A stretch of DNA of 64,000 nucleotides from Ilumatobacter sp963746265 (GTDB lineage Bacteria; Actinomycetota; Acidimicrobiia; Acidimicrobiales; Ilumatobacteraceae), in contig CAVVAM010000014.1 of assembly GCA_963746265.1 (NCBI GenBank), positions 434,001 to 498,000 of the forward strand. The letters run 5' to 3'. The notes below the pieces were generated by a model. The model was not told the origin of the DNA and did no database searches. It saw only the letters and a list, made by a program, of their open reading frames with translations. How positions within the stretch are numbered: position 1 is the stretch's first letter; each line of letters starts with the position of its first letter. A program made the translations under genes and the position numbers. Below are positions 26,326-35,599 of the stretch, one piece after another.

Positions 26326-27138
26326 GTGCATCGACAGGTTCTCATCGTCGCCACCGCCGGACTCGCCGCCCTCGCGCTGTCGGGGTGCGCGACCTTCGAC
26401 GACCAGACCGCTGCTGCCCGCGTGGGCGACGTCGCACTCTCGTACGACGACGTCGTCGAGATCCTCGCCGACACACCGGACGGTACCGACGACGCGGCGT
26501 CCGTGCGCGGCGTGACCAGCCTGTTCGTCGCCAATGAACTGGTCAAGGCCGACCTCGAAGCGCTCGGCGTCGAGGTCGCCGAGACCGACACGGCCGACAC
26601 CGCCGACCTGGCGATCGGTGACGCCCTACGTTCCGAGTTCACGGTCGCAGTGGAAACCTGGCAGGGCCTGCCGGTCGATTCGCTCATCGATGCGACGGTC
26701 GAAGACTTCTACACCAGCGGGGCCTCGGGCATCGTGTGCACCTCGCACATCCTCACCGACACCGAGGCGGAAGCCGATGCCGTCGTCGCCGAGCTCGAAG
26801 CCGGCCGATCCTTCGCCGAGATCGCCGCCGAGGTGTCGACCGATCCGGGGTCGGGCGCGAATGGCGGTCGCCTCGGGTGCCAGACCGTCGAGGAGTTCGA
26901 GACGACGTTCGTGCCCGAGTTCGTCGAGGGCGCACGTCCGCTCGAGATCGACGAGGTGAGCGATCCCGTCGAATCCTCGTTCGGCTTCCACGTCATCACG
27001 AAGGCGACCTTCGACGAACTCGGCGCACAGGATGTGCTCCAACTCCGTGTGCGGCAGTTCGATGAGCGCTACGACATCTACATCGACCCGGGCATCGGCA
27101 CCTGGAGCGCCACCGGCGACATCATCCCGCTCGGCTGA
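26326..27138 (+). CDS. SurA/PrsA-like peptidyl-prolyl isomerase lipoprotein
   Basis: A 270-residue lipoprotein with signal peptide ending LALSGC, an N-terminal SurA-like helical region (residues 25-130) and a PpiC/parvulin domain (about 137-235) shown by SHILTDTEAEADAVVAELEA, GRSFAEIAAEVSTDPGS, GGRLGC and SFGFHVI. Such proteins help fold secreted proteins outside the membrane. The surA-mazG-eno neighbourhood matches the gene order I recall around mfd in Actinobacteria. The next gene begins 3 bp after its stop. Confidence 0.85.
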   Translation: MHRQVLIVATAGLAALALSGCATFDDQTAAARVGDVALSYDDVVEILADTPDGTDDAASVRGVTSLFVANELVKADLEALGVEVAETDTADTADLAIGDALRSEFTVAVETWQGLPVDSLIDATVEDFYTSGASGIVCTSHILTDTEAEADAVVAELEAGRSFAEIAAEVSTDPGSGANGGRLGCQTVEEFETTFVPEFVEGARPLEIDEVSDPVESSFGFHVITKATFDELGAQDVLQLRVRQFDERYDIYIDPGIGTWSATGDIIPLG

Positions 27139-27141
27139 CCC

Positions 27142-28638
27142 GTGTCGCAACGTCCCCGGATCGTCGTCGCCGGACTCGGTCCTGGAGGCGACCGGCACGT
27201 GACCGCCGAGACGCTCGTCGCGATCGATCGGATCCCGCACCGGTACCTCCGAACCGCCCGGCATCCGTCGGCGCACCTCGTGCCCGGTTCGGTGACCTTC
27301 GACGATCTGTACGAGGGAGCCGACCTGTTCGAGAACGTCTACACCGAGATCGTCGAACATGTGGTGGCTGCGGCCGGCGAGCACGGCGAGGTGCTGTACG
27401 TGGTGCCGGGTTCACCGCTCGTCCTCGAACGTTCGGTGCGAGCGCTGCTGAACGACGAGCGGGTCGAGGTCGACGTGTTGCCGGCGATGTCGTTCCTCGA
27501 CCTCGCCTGGGCGCGGCTCCGCATCGACCCGATCGAGGCCGGGGTGCGGCTCGTCGACGGACACGAGTTCGCCACGGCAGCGGCCGGTCAGACCGGTCCG
27601 CTGCTCGTCGCCCACACCCACGCCAACTGGGTGCTGTCCGACATCAAGCTCGCGATCGACGACCCCGTGGGCATCGTCGACGACACACCGGTCACGCTGC
27701 TCGTCGCGCTCGGCACGGCCGACGAGGTGCTCGTCGAGACCACGTGGGCCGACATGGATCGGGCGATCGAGGCCGACCACCTGACGTCGCTGTACGTGCC
27801 CGCCCTCGGGGTGCCGGTCGGCGCCGGGTACGTGCGGTTCCACGAACTCGCGCGAACCCTGAGAGAGCAGTGCCCCTGGGACATCGAACAGACCCACCGG
27901 AGTCTCGTTCCCCATCTCATCGAGGAGTCCTACGAGGTCGTCGACGCGATCCAGGCGTTCGACCCCGCCGACCCCGCCACCGACGAACACCTCATCGAGG
28001 AACTCGGCGACCTGCTCTATCAGATCGAATTCCATGCGACGATCGCCGAGCAGGAAGGCCGGTTCACGATCGCCGACGTCACGTCCGGGATCCACGACAA
28101 GCTCGTCCGTCGCCACCCGCACGTGTTCGGCGACGAGCTCGGTATCACCGTGGACGTCGACAACTCCGATCAGGTGCTGGCGAACTGGGACGAGATCAAA
28201 CGGGCCGAGAAGGGTCGCACCTCGATCTTCGACGGCATACCGACGGCGCTGCCGTCGTTGGCGTATGCCCACAAGCTCCAGAAGAAGGCGGCGAAGGTCG
28301 GCTTCGACTGGCCCGACGTCGATGGTGCCCTCCCCAAGATCGCCGAGGAATCCGCCGAATTGGTCGTGGCCGCCGCCACCGGCGATGCCGCAGCGACCGC
28401 CGACGAACTCGGCGACCTGCTCTTCGCCGTCGTCAACGTCGCCCGCCACCTCGGGGTCGATCCCGAGTCGGCGCTCCGGCAGGCGAGCCAGAAGTTCCGG
28501 AGGCGGTTCGAGCTGGTCGAACGGTTGGCTCGCGAACGCTCCATCGATCTCGACAGTGCCGGCCTGGCGACACTCGATGGGCTCTGGGACGAAGCCAAGT
28601 CGGACGGTGACGGGGCGTCACCGCGACGTGGCGCCTGA
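27142..28638 (+). CDS. mazG: tetrapyrrole-methylase-like/MazG nucleoside triphosphate pyrophosphohydrolase fusion
   Basis: A 498-residue fusion like B. subtilis YabN. Residues 1-225 form a tetrapyrrole (corrin/porphyrin) methylase-like domain (VVAGLGPGGDRHVTAET, VVPGSPLVLERS). Two MazG domains follow: the first has the metal-binding LIEESYEVVDAI and EELGDLLYQIEFH, the second EESAELVVAA and DELGDLLFAVVNVARH. MazG hydrolyses NTPs and dNTPs, including damaged ones. The role of the methylase domain is unknown. GTG 27142 directly follows the lipoprotein gene. The gene converges on a membrane protein gene with adjacent stops. Confidence 0.9.
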   Translation: MSQRPRIVVAGLGPGGDRHVTAETLVAIDRIPHRYLRTARHPSAHLVPGSVTFDDLYEGADLFENVYTEIVEHVVAAAGEHGEVLYVVPGSPLVLERSVRALLNDERVEVDVLPAMSFLDLAWARLRIDPIEAGVRLVDGHEFATAAAGQTGPLLVAHTHANWVLSDIKLAIDDPVGIVDDTPVTLLVALGTADEVLVETTWADMDRAIEADHLTSLYVPALGVPVGAGYVRFHELARTLREQCPWDIEQTHRSLVPHLIEESYEVVDAIQAFDPADPATDEHLIEELGDLLYQIEFHATIAEQEGRFTIADVTSGIHDKLVRRHPHVFGDELGITVDVDNSDQVLANWDEIKRAEKGRTSIFDGIPTALPSLAYAHKLQKKAAKVGFDWPDVDGALPKIAEESAELVVAAATGDAAATADELGDLLFAVVNVARHLGVDPESALRQASQKFRRRFELVERLARERSIDLDSAGLATLDGLWDEAKSDGDGASPRRGA

Positions 28639-29565
28639 TCAGGACACCGGGCCGCGTGCGGCCTGGGCCAACAGCGACTCACCGAACCGGTTTCGCAGCT
28701 GAAACCGGCTCTCCGTACCTTCCTCGATCGATCGTGCGGCCTCGTTGGCCGAGAGCGCTCCGAGCACCTGGATCAGCCCGCCGATGATCAGATACGAACC
28801 GAGCCGGGCCCAGTCGTCGGCCGGGCTCGACTGATCGATGTTGGACAGGCCACCGAGAAACTGAAGCTGCGCCAGGTACACGACCGCGACGACGTACGTC
28901 ACGCGGAGGGGCCGACTGCGGGCGTCGGCTGCCTGTGCGATCCGGAGCAGCGCCAGGAGTGGGATCGCGAGGAACACCACCTGCAGGACGAAACCCGAGG
29001 CCCGCCCCACCCAGTCGTCGGCTTCGGCCACGATCTCACGCCCGATCAACCAGGCGCCGAGCACACCGATCGGCAGGCTGATCGCGGCCACGATCGGATT
29101 CCGCCGGATGCCGGTCGCACGCCTCACGTTGAACGCCGCGACTGCGATCCACAAGGTCGCCACGGGAAGGACGGCGAAGGCGAGCCAGCGCTCGACGATC
29201 CGCAAGGTGTCGAACAGATCCCAGGTCCGCTGGAGCTGCGTGGTCAGGACGCCCGATGCCCGATCCTGCTGCCACAACAGGAGAATGAGCACGGCGCCGC
29301 CGACGGTGAGCAGACACAGGGCCGACAGCATGCAGGCCGTCGCCATTCGGAGCTTGGCGCCGGCGGCGATCGGCTCCTCGGCGGGAGCGAGCTCGCCGCT
29401 GCTGGTCCGCCGGTCGCGGAGTCGGGCGAGCAGGCTGCGTTGGGGAACCTCGACCTCCGGTGTCTCGGTGCCCGGTGCCGGTCTGATCGTCGTCTTCGTG
29501 ATCGTGGCCCGCGCCTGTTCGACACGAGCCGTCGAGCCGGTGCGCGGTTCGAGGTCAGGCGTCAT
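28639..29565 (-). CDS. polytopic membrane protein of unknown function
   Basis: From ATG 29565 the product has 308 residues. An N-terminal cytosolic Arg/Thr-rich region (1-75) precedes about seven hydrophobic segments (CMLSALCLLTVGGAVLILLL, WLAFAVLPVATLWIAVAAF and so on) and a short cytosolic tail. The frame is open to 29994, but the upstream part is antisense to the DUF4032 gene and lacks protein-like composition. No catalytic motif or known family is apparent. Its stop abuts that of mazG. Confidence 0.6.
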   Translation of the reverse strand: MTPDLEPRTGSTARVEQARATITKTTIRPAPGTETPEVEVPQRSLLARLRDRRTSSGELAPAEEPIAAGAKLRMATACMLSALCLLTVGGAVLILLLWQQDRASGVLTTQLQRTWDLFDTLRIVERWLAFAVLPVATLWIAVAAFNVRRATGIRRNPIVAAISLPIGVLGAWLIGREIVAEADDWVGRASGFVLQVVFLAIPLLALLRIAQAADARSRPLRVTYVVAVVYLAQLQFLGGLSNIDQSSPADDWARLGSYLIIGGLIQVLGALSANEAARSIEEGTESRFQLRNRFGESLLAQAARGPVS

Positions 29566-29681
29566 CACGGAGTCGGCTCCCACACCACCCCATCGTCGTG
29601 CTGCTCGGTGATCTTGAGGGGTTTCTGACGGGCGCCTCTCACCATCCGAAGAACGTCGGTCCGATCGAACGGAACCGCTGC

Positions 29682-29687
29682 CACACT
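29682..29687 (+). promoter_or_regulatory. leaderless -10 element (CACACT) for the DUF4032-eno unit
   Basis: CACACT ends 7 nt before ATG 29695, identical in sequence and spacing to the elements at 8220 and 32329. Confidence 0.45.
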
Positions 29688-29694
29688 GGCGTGC

Positions 29695-31014
29695 ATGCGT
29701 GTGCAGGTGGCCCACCCGGCCGACCACCAAGCGATCGTCGATCTGCCCTATCGGGAGCAGCTCGAAGACTGGGGCATGACGAACGTCCACCACGTGCTCG
29801 GGCTCCATCGCCACGTCGTCAAGCTGATCGAGTTCGACGACATCTCCTACGTGGTCAAGGAGTTGCCCGACAGCCTGGCCCTCCGCGAATACCGGTTGCT
29901 GCGCGAACTCGACGAGGACGGCCTGCCCACCGTGGAGGCCGTCGCCGCAGTCACCGATCGGCCGTCGGGCGAGGGCCTGATCATCACCCGCCACCTCGAC
30001 TACTCACTGCCGTACCGGTCGCTCCTCATGGGCCGCGGGCTCAGGATCCCCTATCTCGGTGAGCGGCTGCTCGATGCGCTCGTCGTCTTGTTGGTGCGGA
30101 TCCATCTCGCCGGGTTCTTCTGGGGCGACTGCTCGCTGTCGAACACGCTGTTCCGACGCGACGCCGGTGCGCTGCAGGCCTACATCATCGACATGGAGAC
30201 CGCCGAACGCCACACAGAGCTGACGGAAGGGCAGCGCGGCTTCGACCTCGACATCGCCACGCAGAACGTGGCCGGCGGTCTGCTCGACCTCCAAGCCGCC
30301 GGCCGACTCGCGCCGGACATCGACCCGATCGAGGTGGCGTTGGCCATCGAGGAGCGGTACCGGGCGCTCTGGGATGAACTGCTCGCCACGGCGACCGCAC
30401 CGATCGGCGATGCACACCCGATGCAGCGGCGACTCGAACGACTCCACGAACTCGGCTTCGACGTCGACGAGATGGAGGTCACCACGAACGACGACGACGT
30501 CACGGTGAGCTTCATCCCCAAGGTGGTCGAGCACGGCTACAACGCCGAACAGCTCGCCAGCCTCACGGGGCTGACCGCCGGCGAGAATCAGGCCCGCAGG
30601 ATGCTCCAGGACATCAAGAGCTACGGCGCGTGGCTACAGCGCAGCTCCGATCGGCCGATCCCGCTGAACGTGGCTGCGGTGCGCTGGATGGACCGCGTCT
30701 TCGAACCGGTGATGGCCGCCATTCCCGAGGAGATGTTCGAGCGTTTGCAGCCCGCCGAGATCTTCCATCAGCTGCTCGAGCACCGTTGGTACGAATCGGA
30801 GCGCAGCGGTGAGGAACTGCCCCTGCTCGATGTGCTCGACGACTACCTCGAGGTGCTGGCGGACGCGCCGCCCGAGAAGCGGCGCCTCGACGACCTCGGG
30901 ATCGCCGAACCGGCGCGTGAGCCGCTCGCGACCGACGAGCCCGAGATCGCCGAACCGACGCATGGGCTGCTCGCGACCGACGACGAGGGGGATACGGTGT
31001 CGGACCATGAGTGA
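29695..31014 (+). CDS. DUF4032 protein with a lipopolysaccharide-kinase-like fold
   Basis: A 439-residue protein. Residues 40-230 resemble the Kdo/WaaP-type kinase-like fold: ISYVVKELPDSLALREYRLL (Lys and Glu of the ATP site), VRIHLAGFFWGDCSLSNTLF (catalytic-loop-like H...GD...N) and AYIIDMETAE (metal-binding D). The rest matches the DUF4032 extension (IPKVVEHGYNAEQLASLTG). The C-terminal 40 residues are an acidic repetitive tail. The biological substrate is unknown. Its stop overlaps the start of eno by 8 bp, so both are coexpressed. Confidence 0.75.
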   Translation: MRVQVAHPADHQAIVDLPYREQLEDWGMTNVHHVLGLHRHVVKLIEFDDISYVVKELPDSLALREYRLLRELDEDGLPTVEAVAAVTDRPSGEGLIITRHLDYSLPYRSLLMGRGLRIPYLGERLLDALVVLLVRIHLAGFFWGDCSLSNTLFRRDAGALQAYIIDMETAERHTELTEGQRGFDLDIATQNVAGGLLDLQAAGRLAPDIDPIEVALAIEERYRALWDELLATATAPIGDAHPMQRRLERLHELGFDVDEMEVTTNDDDVTVSFIPKVVEHGYNAEQLASLTGLTAGENQARRMLQDIKSYGAWLQRSSDRPIPLNVAAVRWMDRVFEPVMAAIPEEMFERLQPAEIFHQLLEHRWYESERSGEELPLLDVLDDYLEVLADAPPEKRRLDDLGIAEPAREPLATDEPEIAEPTHGLLATDDEGDTVSDHE

Positions 31015-32284
31015 GATCCTCCACATCGTCGGCCGAGAGATCCTGGACTCGCGCGGCAATCCCACGGTAGAGGTCGAGGTGATCCTCGCGTCCGGCGCGA
31101 GAGGGACCGCGGCAGTTCCCAGCGGCGCCTCGACCGGGGAACACGAGGCGGTCGAGTTGCGCGACGGCGGCGAGCGGTACGCCGGCAAGGGAGTGCTCAC
31201 CGCGGTCGGGTTCGTGAACGACGAGATCGCCGGCGTGCTCGACGGATTCGACGCCCTCGACCAGCGCGGCATCGACCGCGAACTGCTCGACCTGGACGGC
31301 ACCGAGAACAAGAGTCGGATCGGAGCCAACGCGATCCTCGGCACCAGCCTCGCTGTGGCCAAGGCCGCTGCCGACCATCTCGAGCTGCCGCTGTACCGAT
31401 ACGTCGGAGGTACGAACGCCCACGTTCTGCCGGTGCCGATGATGAACGTGCTCAACGGGGGCGTGCACGCCGACAACTCCGTCGACTTCCAGGAATTCAT
31501 GATCATGCCGGTCGGTGCCCCCTCGTTCCGGGAGGCGCTGCGTTGGGGCACGCAGACCTACCACGTCCTCAAGGGTGTGCTCCACGACAAGGGCCTCGCG
31601 ACGGCGGTCGGCGACGAAGGCGGTTTCGCACCCGACCTCGACTCGAACGAAGACGCGATCAAGCTCCTGGTGGAGGCGATCGGTGCCGCCGGGTTCACAC
31701 CGGGCGACGACATCGCCATCGCACTCGATCCGGCGGTCAGCGAGATCTACCGTGACGGGGCCTACCACCTCGACGGCGAGGGCAAGGTGCTCTCGGCCGG
31801 CGAGATGGCCGAGTACTGGAAACGAATCGTCGACAGCTATCCGATCGTGTCGATCGAGGACGGCATGGACGAGAACGATTGGGTCGGTTGGGCCGCACTC
31901 ACGGCTGCCATCGGCGATCGCTGCCAGATCGTCGGTGACGACCTGTTCGTCACCAACAGCCGGCTCCTCCAGCGCGGCATCGACGAATCGGTCGGCAACT
32001 CGATCCTCGTCAAGGTGAATCAGATCGGCTCGCTCACCGAGACGCTCGACACCGTCGGCCTCGCGACCCGGCACGGGTACACCTCGGTGATGTCGCACCG
32101 CTCAGGCGAGACCGAGGACGCCACGATCGCCGATCTCGCCGTCGCCACGAACTGCGGCCAGATCAAGACCGGGGCACCGGCCCGCTCCGACCGGGTCGCC
32201 AAGTACAACCAGCTCCTGCGCATCGAAGCCGACCTCGGTGAGGCCGCCGAGTTCCGGGGCCGTGCTGCCCTCGCGCCACGCTGA
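31007..32284 (+). CDS. eno: enolase
   Basis: A 425-residue glycolytic enzyme interconverting 2-phosphoglycerate and phosphoenolpyruvate. Hallmarks: REILDSRGNPTVEVEV, GASTGEHEA, GANAILGTSLAVAKA, VGDEGGFAP, the metal ligands in ALDPAVSE-, SIEDGMDENDW and GDDLFVTN, then SHRSGETEDATIADL and KTGAPARSDR. ATG 31007 overlaps the DUF4032 stop. Confidence 0.97.
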   Translation: MSEILHIVGREILDSRGNPTVEVEVILASGARGTAAVPSGASTGEHEAVELRDGGERYAGKGVLTAVGFVNDEIAGVLDGFDALDQRGIDRELLDLDGTENKSRIGANAILGTSLAVAKAAADHLELPLYRYVGGTNAHVLPVPMMNVLNGGVHADNSVDFQEFMIMPVGAPSFREALRWGTQTYHVLKGVLHDKGLATAVGDEGGFAPDLDSNEDAIKLLVEAIGAAGFTPGDDIAIALDPAVSEIYRDGAYHLDGEGKVLSAGEMAEYWKRIVDSYPIVSIEDGMDENDWVGWAALTAAIGDRCQIVGDDLFVTNSRLLQRGIDESVGNSILVKVNQIGSLTETLDTVGLATRHGYTSVMSHRSGETEDATIADLAVATNCGQIKTGAPARSDRVAKYNQLLRIEADLGEAAEFRGRAALAPR

Positions 32285-32328
32285 CGCCACCGTCCGCGCA
32301 CTGGCACCAACGGCGTCGTCCCACCTGC

Positions 32329-32334
32329 CACACT
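32329..32334 (+). promoter_or_regulatory. leaderless -10 element (CACACT) for the divIC-like gene
   Basis: CACACT is followed by 7 nt and GTG 32342. Confidence 0.45.
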
Positions 32335-32341
32335 GTTCAAC

Positions 32342-32836
32342 GTGAGCGGGAAAGGCACGTCGACGATTGAGCGACCGGAGGGTCGCAGCGCCGCCGATCG
32401 CGGTCGGACGCGGCTCGGCGACGTCACCCGACCGATCCACGTCGACCGCCGGCTCACCACACAGCGTCGGACCACGGTGTTCCTGGCGCTCGTCGCGATC
32501 GCGATCGCCGGGGCGTTGGCCGCCGCCCTGTTCGTGCTCCCCGTGCAGACGTACTTCGGACAGAACGAACGAATCGAGCAGCGCGCCGACCAACTCGCCC
32601 AGCTCGAGCAGGTCAACGACGACCTTCGGGCCGAGGTCGACCGCCTCAGGACCGAAGACGGGATCAGGGAAGCCGCCCGCGAAGAGCTCGGGATGGTCGA
32701 GGAGGGCGAGCGACGCCAGTCGATCCTCGAACTGCCCGACGTACCCACCGATCTCCCGGTCGGTTGGCCGTACTCGATCGTCTCCGGCATCGCCGAACTC
32801 CGTCGGAACCCTCCGCCCGAACCGTCTGCACCCTGA
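32342..32836 (+). CDS. septum formation initiator family protein (DivIC/FtsB-like)
   Basis: A 164-residue bitopic protein: cytosolic N-terminus, one membrane helix (about 46-68, VFLALVAIAIAGALAAALFV), then a short extracytoplasmic coiled coil (about 75-110, RIEQRADQLAQLEQVNDDLR) and the EELGMVEEGE block typical of DivIC/FtsB. It belongs to the divisome sub-complex with FtsL and FtsQ. Its place after eno is conserved in Actinobacteria. Confidence 0.85.
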   Translation: MSGKGTSTIERPEGRSAADRGRTRLGDVTRPIHVDRRLTTQRRTTVFLALVAIAIAGALAAALFVLPVQTYFGQNERIEQRADQLAQLEQVNDDLRAEVDRLRTEDGIREAAREELGMVEEGERRQSILELPDVPTDLPVGWPYSIVSGIAELRRNPPPEPSAP

Positions 32837-32845
32837 GCCGCGGCG

Positions 32846-33397
32846 ATGGACCGACCACGCGACGGCGAGTGGCGGAACCGCGGCGAATCGACCGTCTACT
32901 CCAGCGAGTGGGTGAGCGTGACCCTCGCCGACGTGGTCATGCCCGACGGCACACAGGTCGACCATCACGTGGTCCGGATGCCTCGGCCCGCAGCCGGCAC
33001 GATCATGGTCGCGGATGCCCACGTCCTGTTGCTGCATCGGCATCGCTTCATCACCGGCACGTGGGGATGGGAGATCCCCGCCGGCGGTGTCGACCCCGGC
33101 GAGACCCCGGCCGAGGCCGCCGTCCGGGAGGCCCGCGAGGAATCCGGTTGGGAGCCGGCCACCGTTCGGCAGCTGTGTGTGTTCCATCCCGCCAACGGGC
33201 TCCTCGACCAGGCGTTCCACATCTTCGCGTCCGACGACGCCTCCCACCTGGGGGACCCCACCGACCGCAACGAAGCGGCGGAGATCGCGTGGGTCCCGGT
33301 CGACGAGATCCGCACGCTGCTGCGAGTCGGTGAGATCACCGACGGGCTGACATTCGGCGCTCTGACCTACGCGCTCGCCGTGGACGGTCTCGGCTGA
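32846..33397 (+). CDS. Nudix hydrolase (ADP-ribose pyrophosphatase-like)
   Basis: A 183-residue protein with a complete Nudix box, GGVDPGETPAEAAVREA followed by REESG (residues about 72-94), and the N-terminal beta strands and downstream aromatic region typical of ADP-sugar hydrolases. It starts 9 bp after the divIC-like gene and is probably cotranscribed. The exact nucleotide substrate is not determinable. Confidence 0.87.
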   Translation: MDRPRDGEWRNRGESTVYSSEWVSVTLADVVMPDGTQVDHHVVRMPRPAAGTIMVADAHVLLLHRHRFITGTWGWEIPAGGVDPGETPAEAAVREAREESGWEPATVRQLCVFHPANGLLDQAFHIFASDDASHLGDPTDRNEAAEIAWVPVDEIRTLLRVGEITDGLTFGALTYALAVDGLG

Positions 33398-33429
33398 TCC
33401 GGAACCGGGACGACTGCCCGCACGGCCAC

Positions 33430-33435
33430 TACGGT
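33430..33435 (+). promoter_or_regulatory. leaderless -10 element (TACGGT) for the K+ channel gene
   Basis: TACGGT lies 7 nt before GTG 33443. Confidence 0.45.
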
Positions 33436-33442
33436 ATCCGGC

Positions 33443-34435
33443 GTGACATCGACGATCGGCCGGCTGCGATTGGCTCTGGCGACGGTCGTCACGATCTTCG
33501 TGATCGGCACGATCGGGTTCATGGCGTTCGGGCTCAGTTTCATCGACGCGATGTACATGACCATCACGACGATCACGACGGTGGGCTACCGCGAGCTCAG
33601 TGGACCCGACCTGACCAATGCCGAGAAGGTGTTCACGATGGTCGTCATCGTGACGGGCGTGAGCACCGTGCTGTATACGTTCACCCTCACCGTGCAGGTC
33701 GTCGTCGAGGGACAACTCCGCGAGTTCGTCGGGAGGCGCAGAATGGACAGGAAGATTGCCGAGATGCGCGATCACGTGGTCGTGTGTGGATGGGGTCGCG
33801 TCGGCCGAGCCGCCGCCCGGGATCTCGTGCGGGCCGGAGCGGACGTGGTCGTGATCGACAGCAACACCCGGCGGGTCCACGACATCGACCTGCCGACGAT
33901 CGTGGGTGACGCCACGCTCGACGAGACGCTCCGTGCTGCGGGCATCGAGCACGCGCGCGCGCTGGTGGCGGCACTCGAGGGTGACGCCGAGAACCTGTTC
34001 GTCACGCTGTCGAGCAGGGAGATGAACCCCGACCTGTTCATCGTCGCCCGTGCTCGGCAGGACGACAGCGTCGAGAAGCTCAGCCGGGCCGGCGCCGATC
34101 GGGTGGTCAACCCCCAGGAGCTCGGTGCCGCCAGGATGGCGTCGTTCGTCGTGCAACCGAACGTCGCCGAGTTCGTCGACGTCGTCATGCACGAACGTTC
34201 GATGGACTTCCGGATGCGCGAAGTCGAGATCGCACCCGGCTCGAGCACCGCCGGGCTCACCCTCCGCGAGGCCAACTTCCGCCAGCGGGCGGGAGTACTG
34301 GTGCTCGCGCTGCGCGGTGACGACGGCGTGTTCGCCACCAATCCCGACCCCGACACGGTGTTGCACCCCCACCACGTGATCGTCGCGGTCGGAACCGCCG
34401 AGGCGTTGCAGGAGTTGGTCAGGGTGTGCCGATGA
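33443..34435 (+). CDS. MthK-like potassium channel with RCK domains
   Basis: A 330-residue protein: TM1 (about 8-30), pore loop with selectivity filter TTITTVGYREL (TVGY), TM2 (about 66-90), then RCK_N with the dinucleotide motif HVVVCGWGRVGRAAARDL and acidic strand-2 end VVVIDSN, and RCK_C from about 240. It is a two-helix ligand-gated K+ channel subunit. Its stop overlaps the next ATG (ATGA). Confidence 0.88.
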   Translation: MTSTIGRLRLALATVVTIFVIGTIGFMAFGLSFIDAMYMTITTITTVGYRELSGPDLTNAEKVFTMVVIVTGVSTVLYTFTLTVQVVVEGQLREFVGRRRMDRKIAEMRDHVVVCGWGRVGRAAARDLVRAGADVVVIDSNTRRVHDIDLPTIVGDATLDETLRAAGIEHARALVAALEGDAENLFVTLSSREMNPDLFIVARARQDDSVEKLSRAGADRVVNPQELGAARMASFVVQPNVAEFVDVVMHERSMDFRMREVEIAPGSSTAGLTLREANFRQRAGVLVLALRGDDGVFATNPDPDTVLHPHHVIVAVGTAEALQELVRVCR

Positions 34436-35118
34436 CGGAACCCCGCACGCACGTGCTGCTCGACCTCGACGGCACGCTCTCCGACTCGGAACCGGGCATC
34501 CTGCGTTCGTTGCAGTGGGCCTGTGAGCAGGAAGGTTTCCCGATTCCCACGGAGGCCGAGGTGCGGTCGGTGATCGGCCCGCCGTTCGAGATCGGCCTGC
34601 CGTCGATCGGGATCCCCGACGATGCCCTCGAGCGGGTGGTCGACCGATACCGCGAGCGCTACAAGACGATCGGGGCCTACGAGAACACACTGTACGACGG
34701 GATCATCGACATGCTCGACGAGTTGGCCGACCTCGGTCTGTCCCTGTCGATCGCGACGGCCAAGCCCGAACAGACGGCGCATCCGATCCTCGACTACTTC
34801 GACATCAGCGACCGCTTCGACGTCCGCGCTGGTGCCTCGCTGACCTCCGACCGTCGCACCAAGGCGCAGGTCATCGCGCATGCCCTGCGGGAACTGGAGA
34901 TCCAGGCCGACCCGGATCTGGGTGATCACGTGATCATGATCGGGGACCGCGATCACGACGTCCACGGAGCGATGCACCACGGCATCGCCTGCATCGGGGT
35001 CACGTGGGGCTATGGCTCGATCGAGGAGCTCCTCAGGGCGGGCGCGGTCGCACTCGCCGAGTCGCCGGGCGAAGTTGCGGACCTTGTCCAGCAGCCGTAC
35101 CGTTTGCATCACTCATGA
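34432..35118 (+). CDS. HAD phosphatase (phosphoglycolate phosphatase-like)
   Basis: A 228-residue HAD of subfamily IA: motif I LLDLDGTLSDSEPGI, motif II SIATAKP, Lys in RRTKAQVI and motif IV HVIMIGDRDHDVHGA. Helical cap between residues 20 and 90. It is similar to Gph/PpaX. ATG 34432 overlaps the channel stop; GTG 34426 is an alternative. The stop overlaps the following gene. Confidence 0.85.
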   Translation: MTEPRTHVLLDLDGTLSDSEPGILRSLQWACEQEGFPIPTEAEVRSVIGPPFEIGLPSIGIPDDALERVVDRYRERYKTIGAYENTLYDGIIDMLDELADLGLSLSIATAKPEQTAHPILDYFDISDRFDVRAGASLTSDRRTKAQVIAHALRELEIQADPDLGDHVIMIGDRDHDVHGAMHHGIACIGVTWGYGSIEELLRAGAVALAESPGEVADLVQQPYRLHHS

Positions 35119-35549
35119 GCACCCCGCCGCTCGAGACCGGGCACACCGACCAGTACACGTTGTGTGATCCGCCGCCGTTGGCAGCCCCACGGTCGAACGC
35201 CGATCGGTTCATGCGGCGCCTCCTGCGGCTTCCGGTCGATGGTCCGCAGGCCACGGCCGCCGACGCCCAGAAGGCGTTCCAGACCTCGATCCTGGTGGCG
35301 ACCTTCCGATGCCTCCTCATGTACGTCGTGTTCCCGTTCGTCCTCCCGGCGATCGGGGTCGCGAGCGGCGTCGGCCCCTGGATCGGTCTGCCGATCAGCG
35401 TGATCGCGATCGTCGCGATCGTGATGAGCATCCGTCGGTTCTGGCGGGCCGACCACTCCAAGCGCTGGCATTACACCGTGCTCGGCACGACCGTGATCGG
35501 GTTCCTGGTGTTCCTGGTGGTCAAGGATCTCGCGGAACTGATCGGCTGA
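35115..35549 (+). CDS. small three-helix membrane protein
   Basis: A 144-residue protein starting at ATG 35115 in an ATGA overlap with the HAD gene. It has a hydrophilic N-terminus (1-60) and hydrophobic segments at about 62-82, 86-108 and 118-140, with a basic loop RRFWRADHSKRW. I do not recognise a family. Translational coupling with the K+ channel and HAD genes suggests a joint transcript. Confidence 0.65.
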   Translation: MSTPPLETGHTDQYTLCDPPPLAAPRSNADRFMRRLLRLPVDGPQATAADAQKAFQTSILVATFRCLLMYVVFPFVLPAIGVASGVGPWIGLPISVIAIVAIVMSIRRFWRADHSKRWHYTVLGTTVIGFLVFLVVKDLAELIG

Positions 35550-35571
35550 CCCGCCACTCCGGCACCGGCCG

Positions 35572-35587
35572 ACGACGTGGACGTCGT
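35572..35587. promoter_or_regulatory. 16-bp palindrome in front of the antiporter gene
   Basis: ACGACGT-GG-ACGTCGT is a perfect 7-bp inverted repeat that overlaps the first bases of the TACAGT -10 element of the antiporter gene. It may be an operator; no regulator is assigned. Confidence 0.35.
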
Positions 35588-35592
35588 ACAGT
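35587..35592 (+). promoter_or_regulatory. leaderless -10 element (TACAGT) for the antiporter
   Basis: TACAGT is 7 nt before ATG 35600, supporting this start although the frame is open to 35309. Confidence 0.5.
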
Positions 35593-35599
35593 CCGATCG

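Noticed and set aside
32102..34690. 862-codon minus-strand ORF
   Set aside because: Antisense to eno, divIC-like, Nudix and K+ channel genes, all of which have clear family motifs; Arg/Asp-rich GC artefact.
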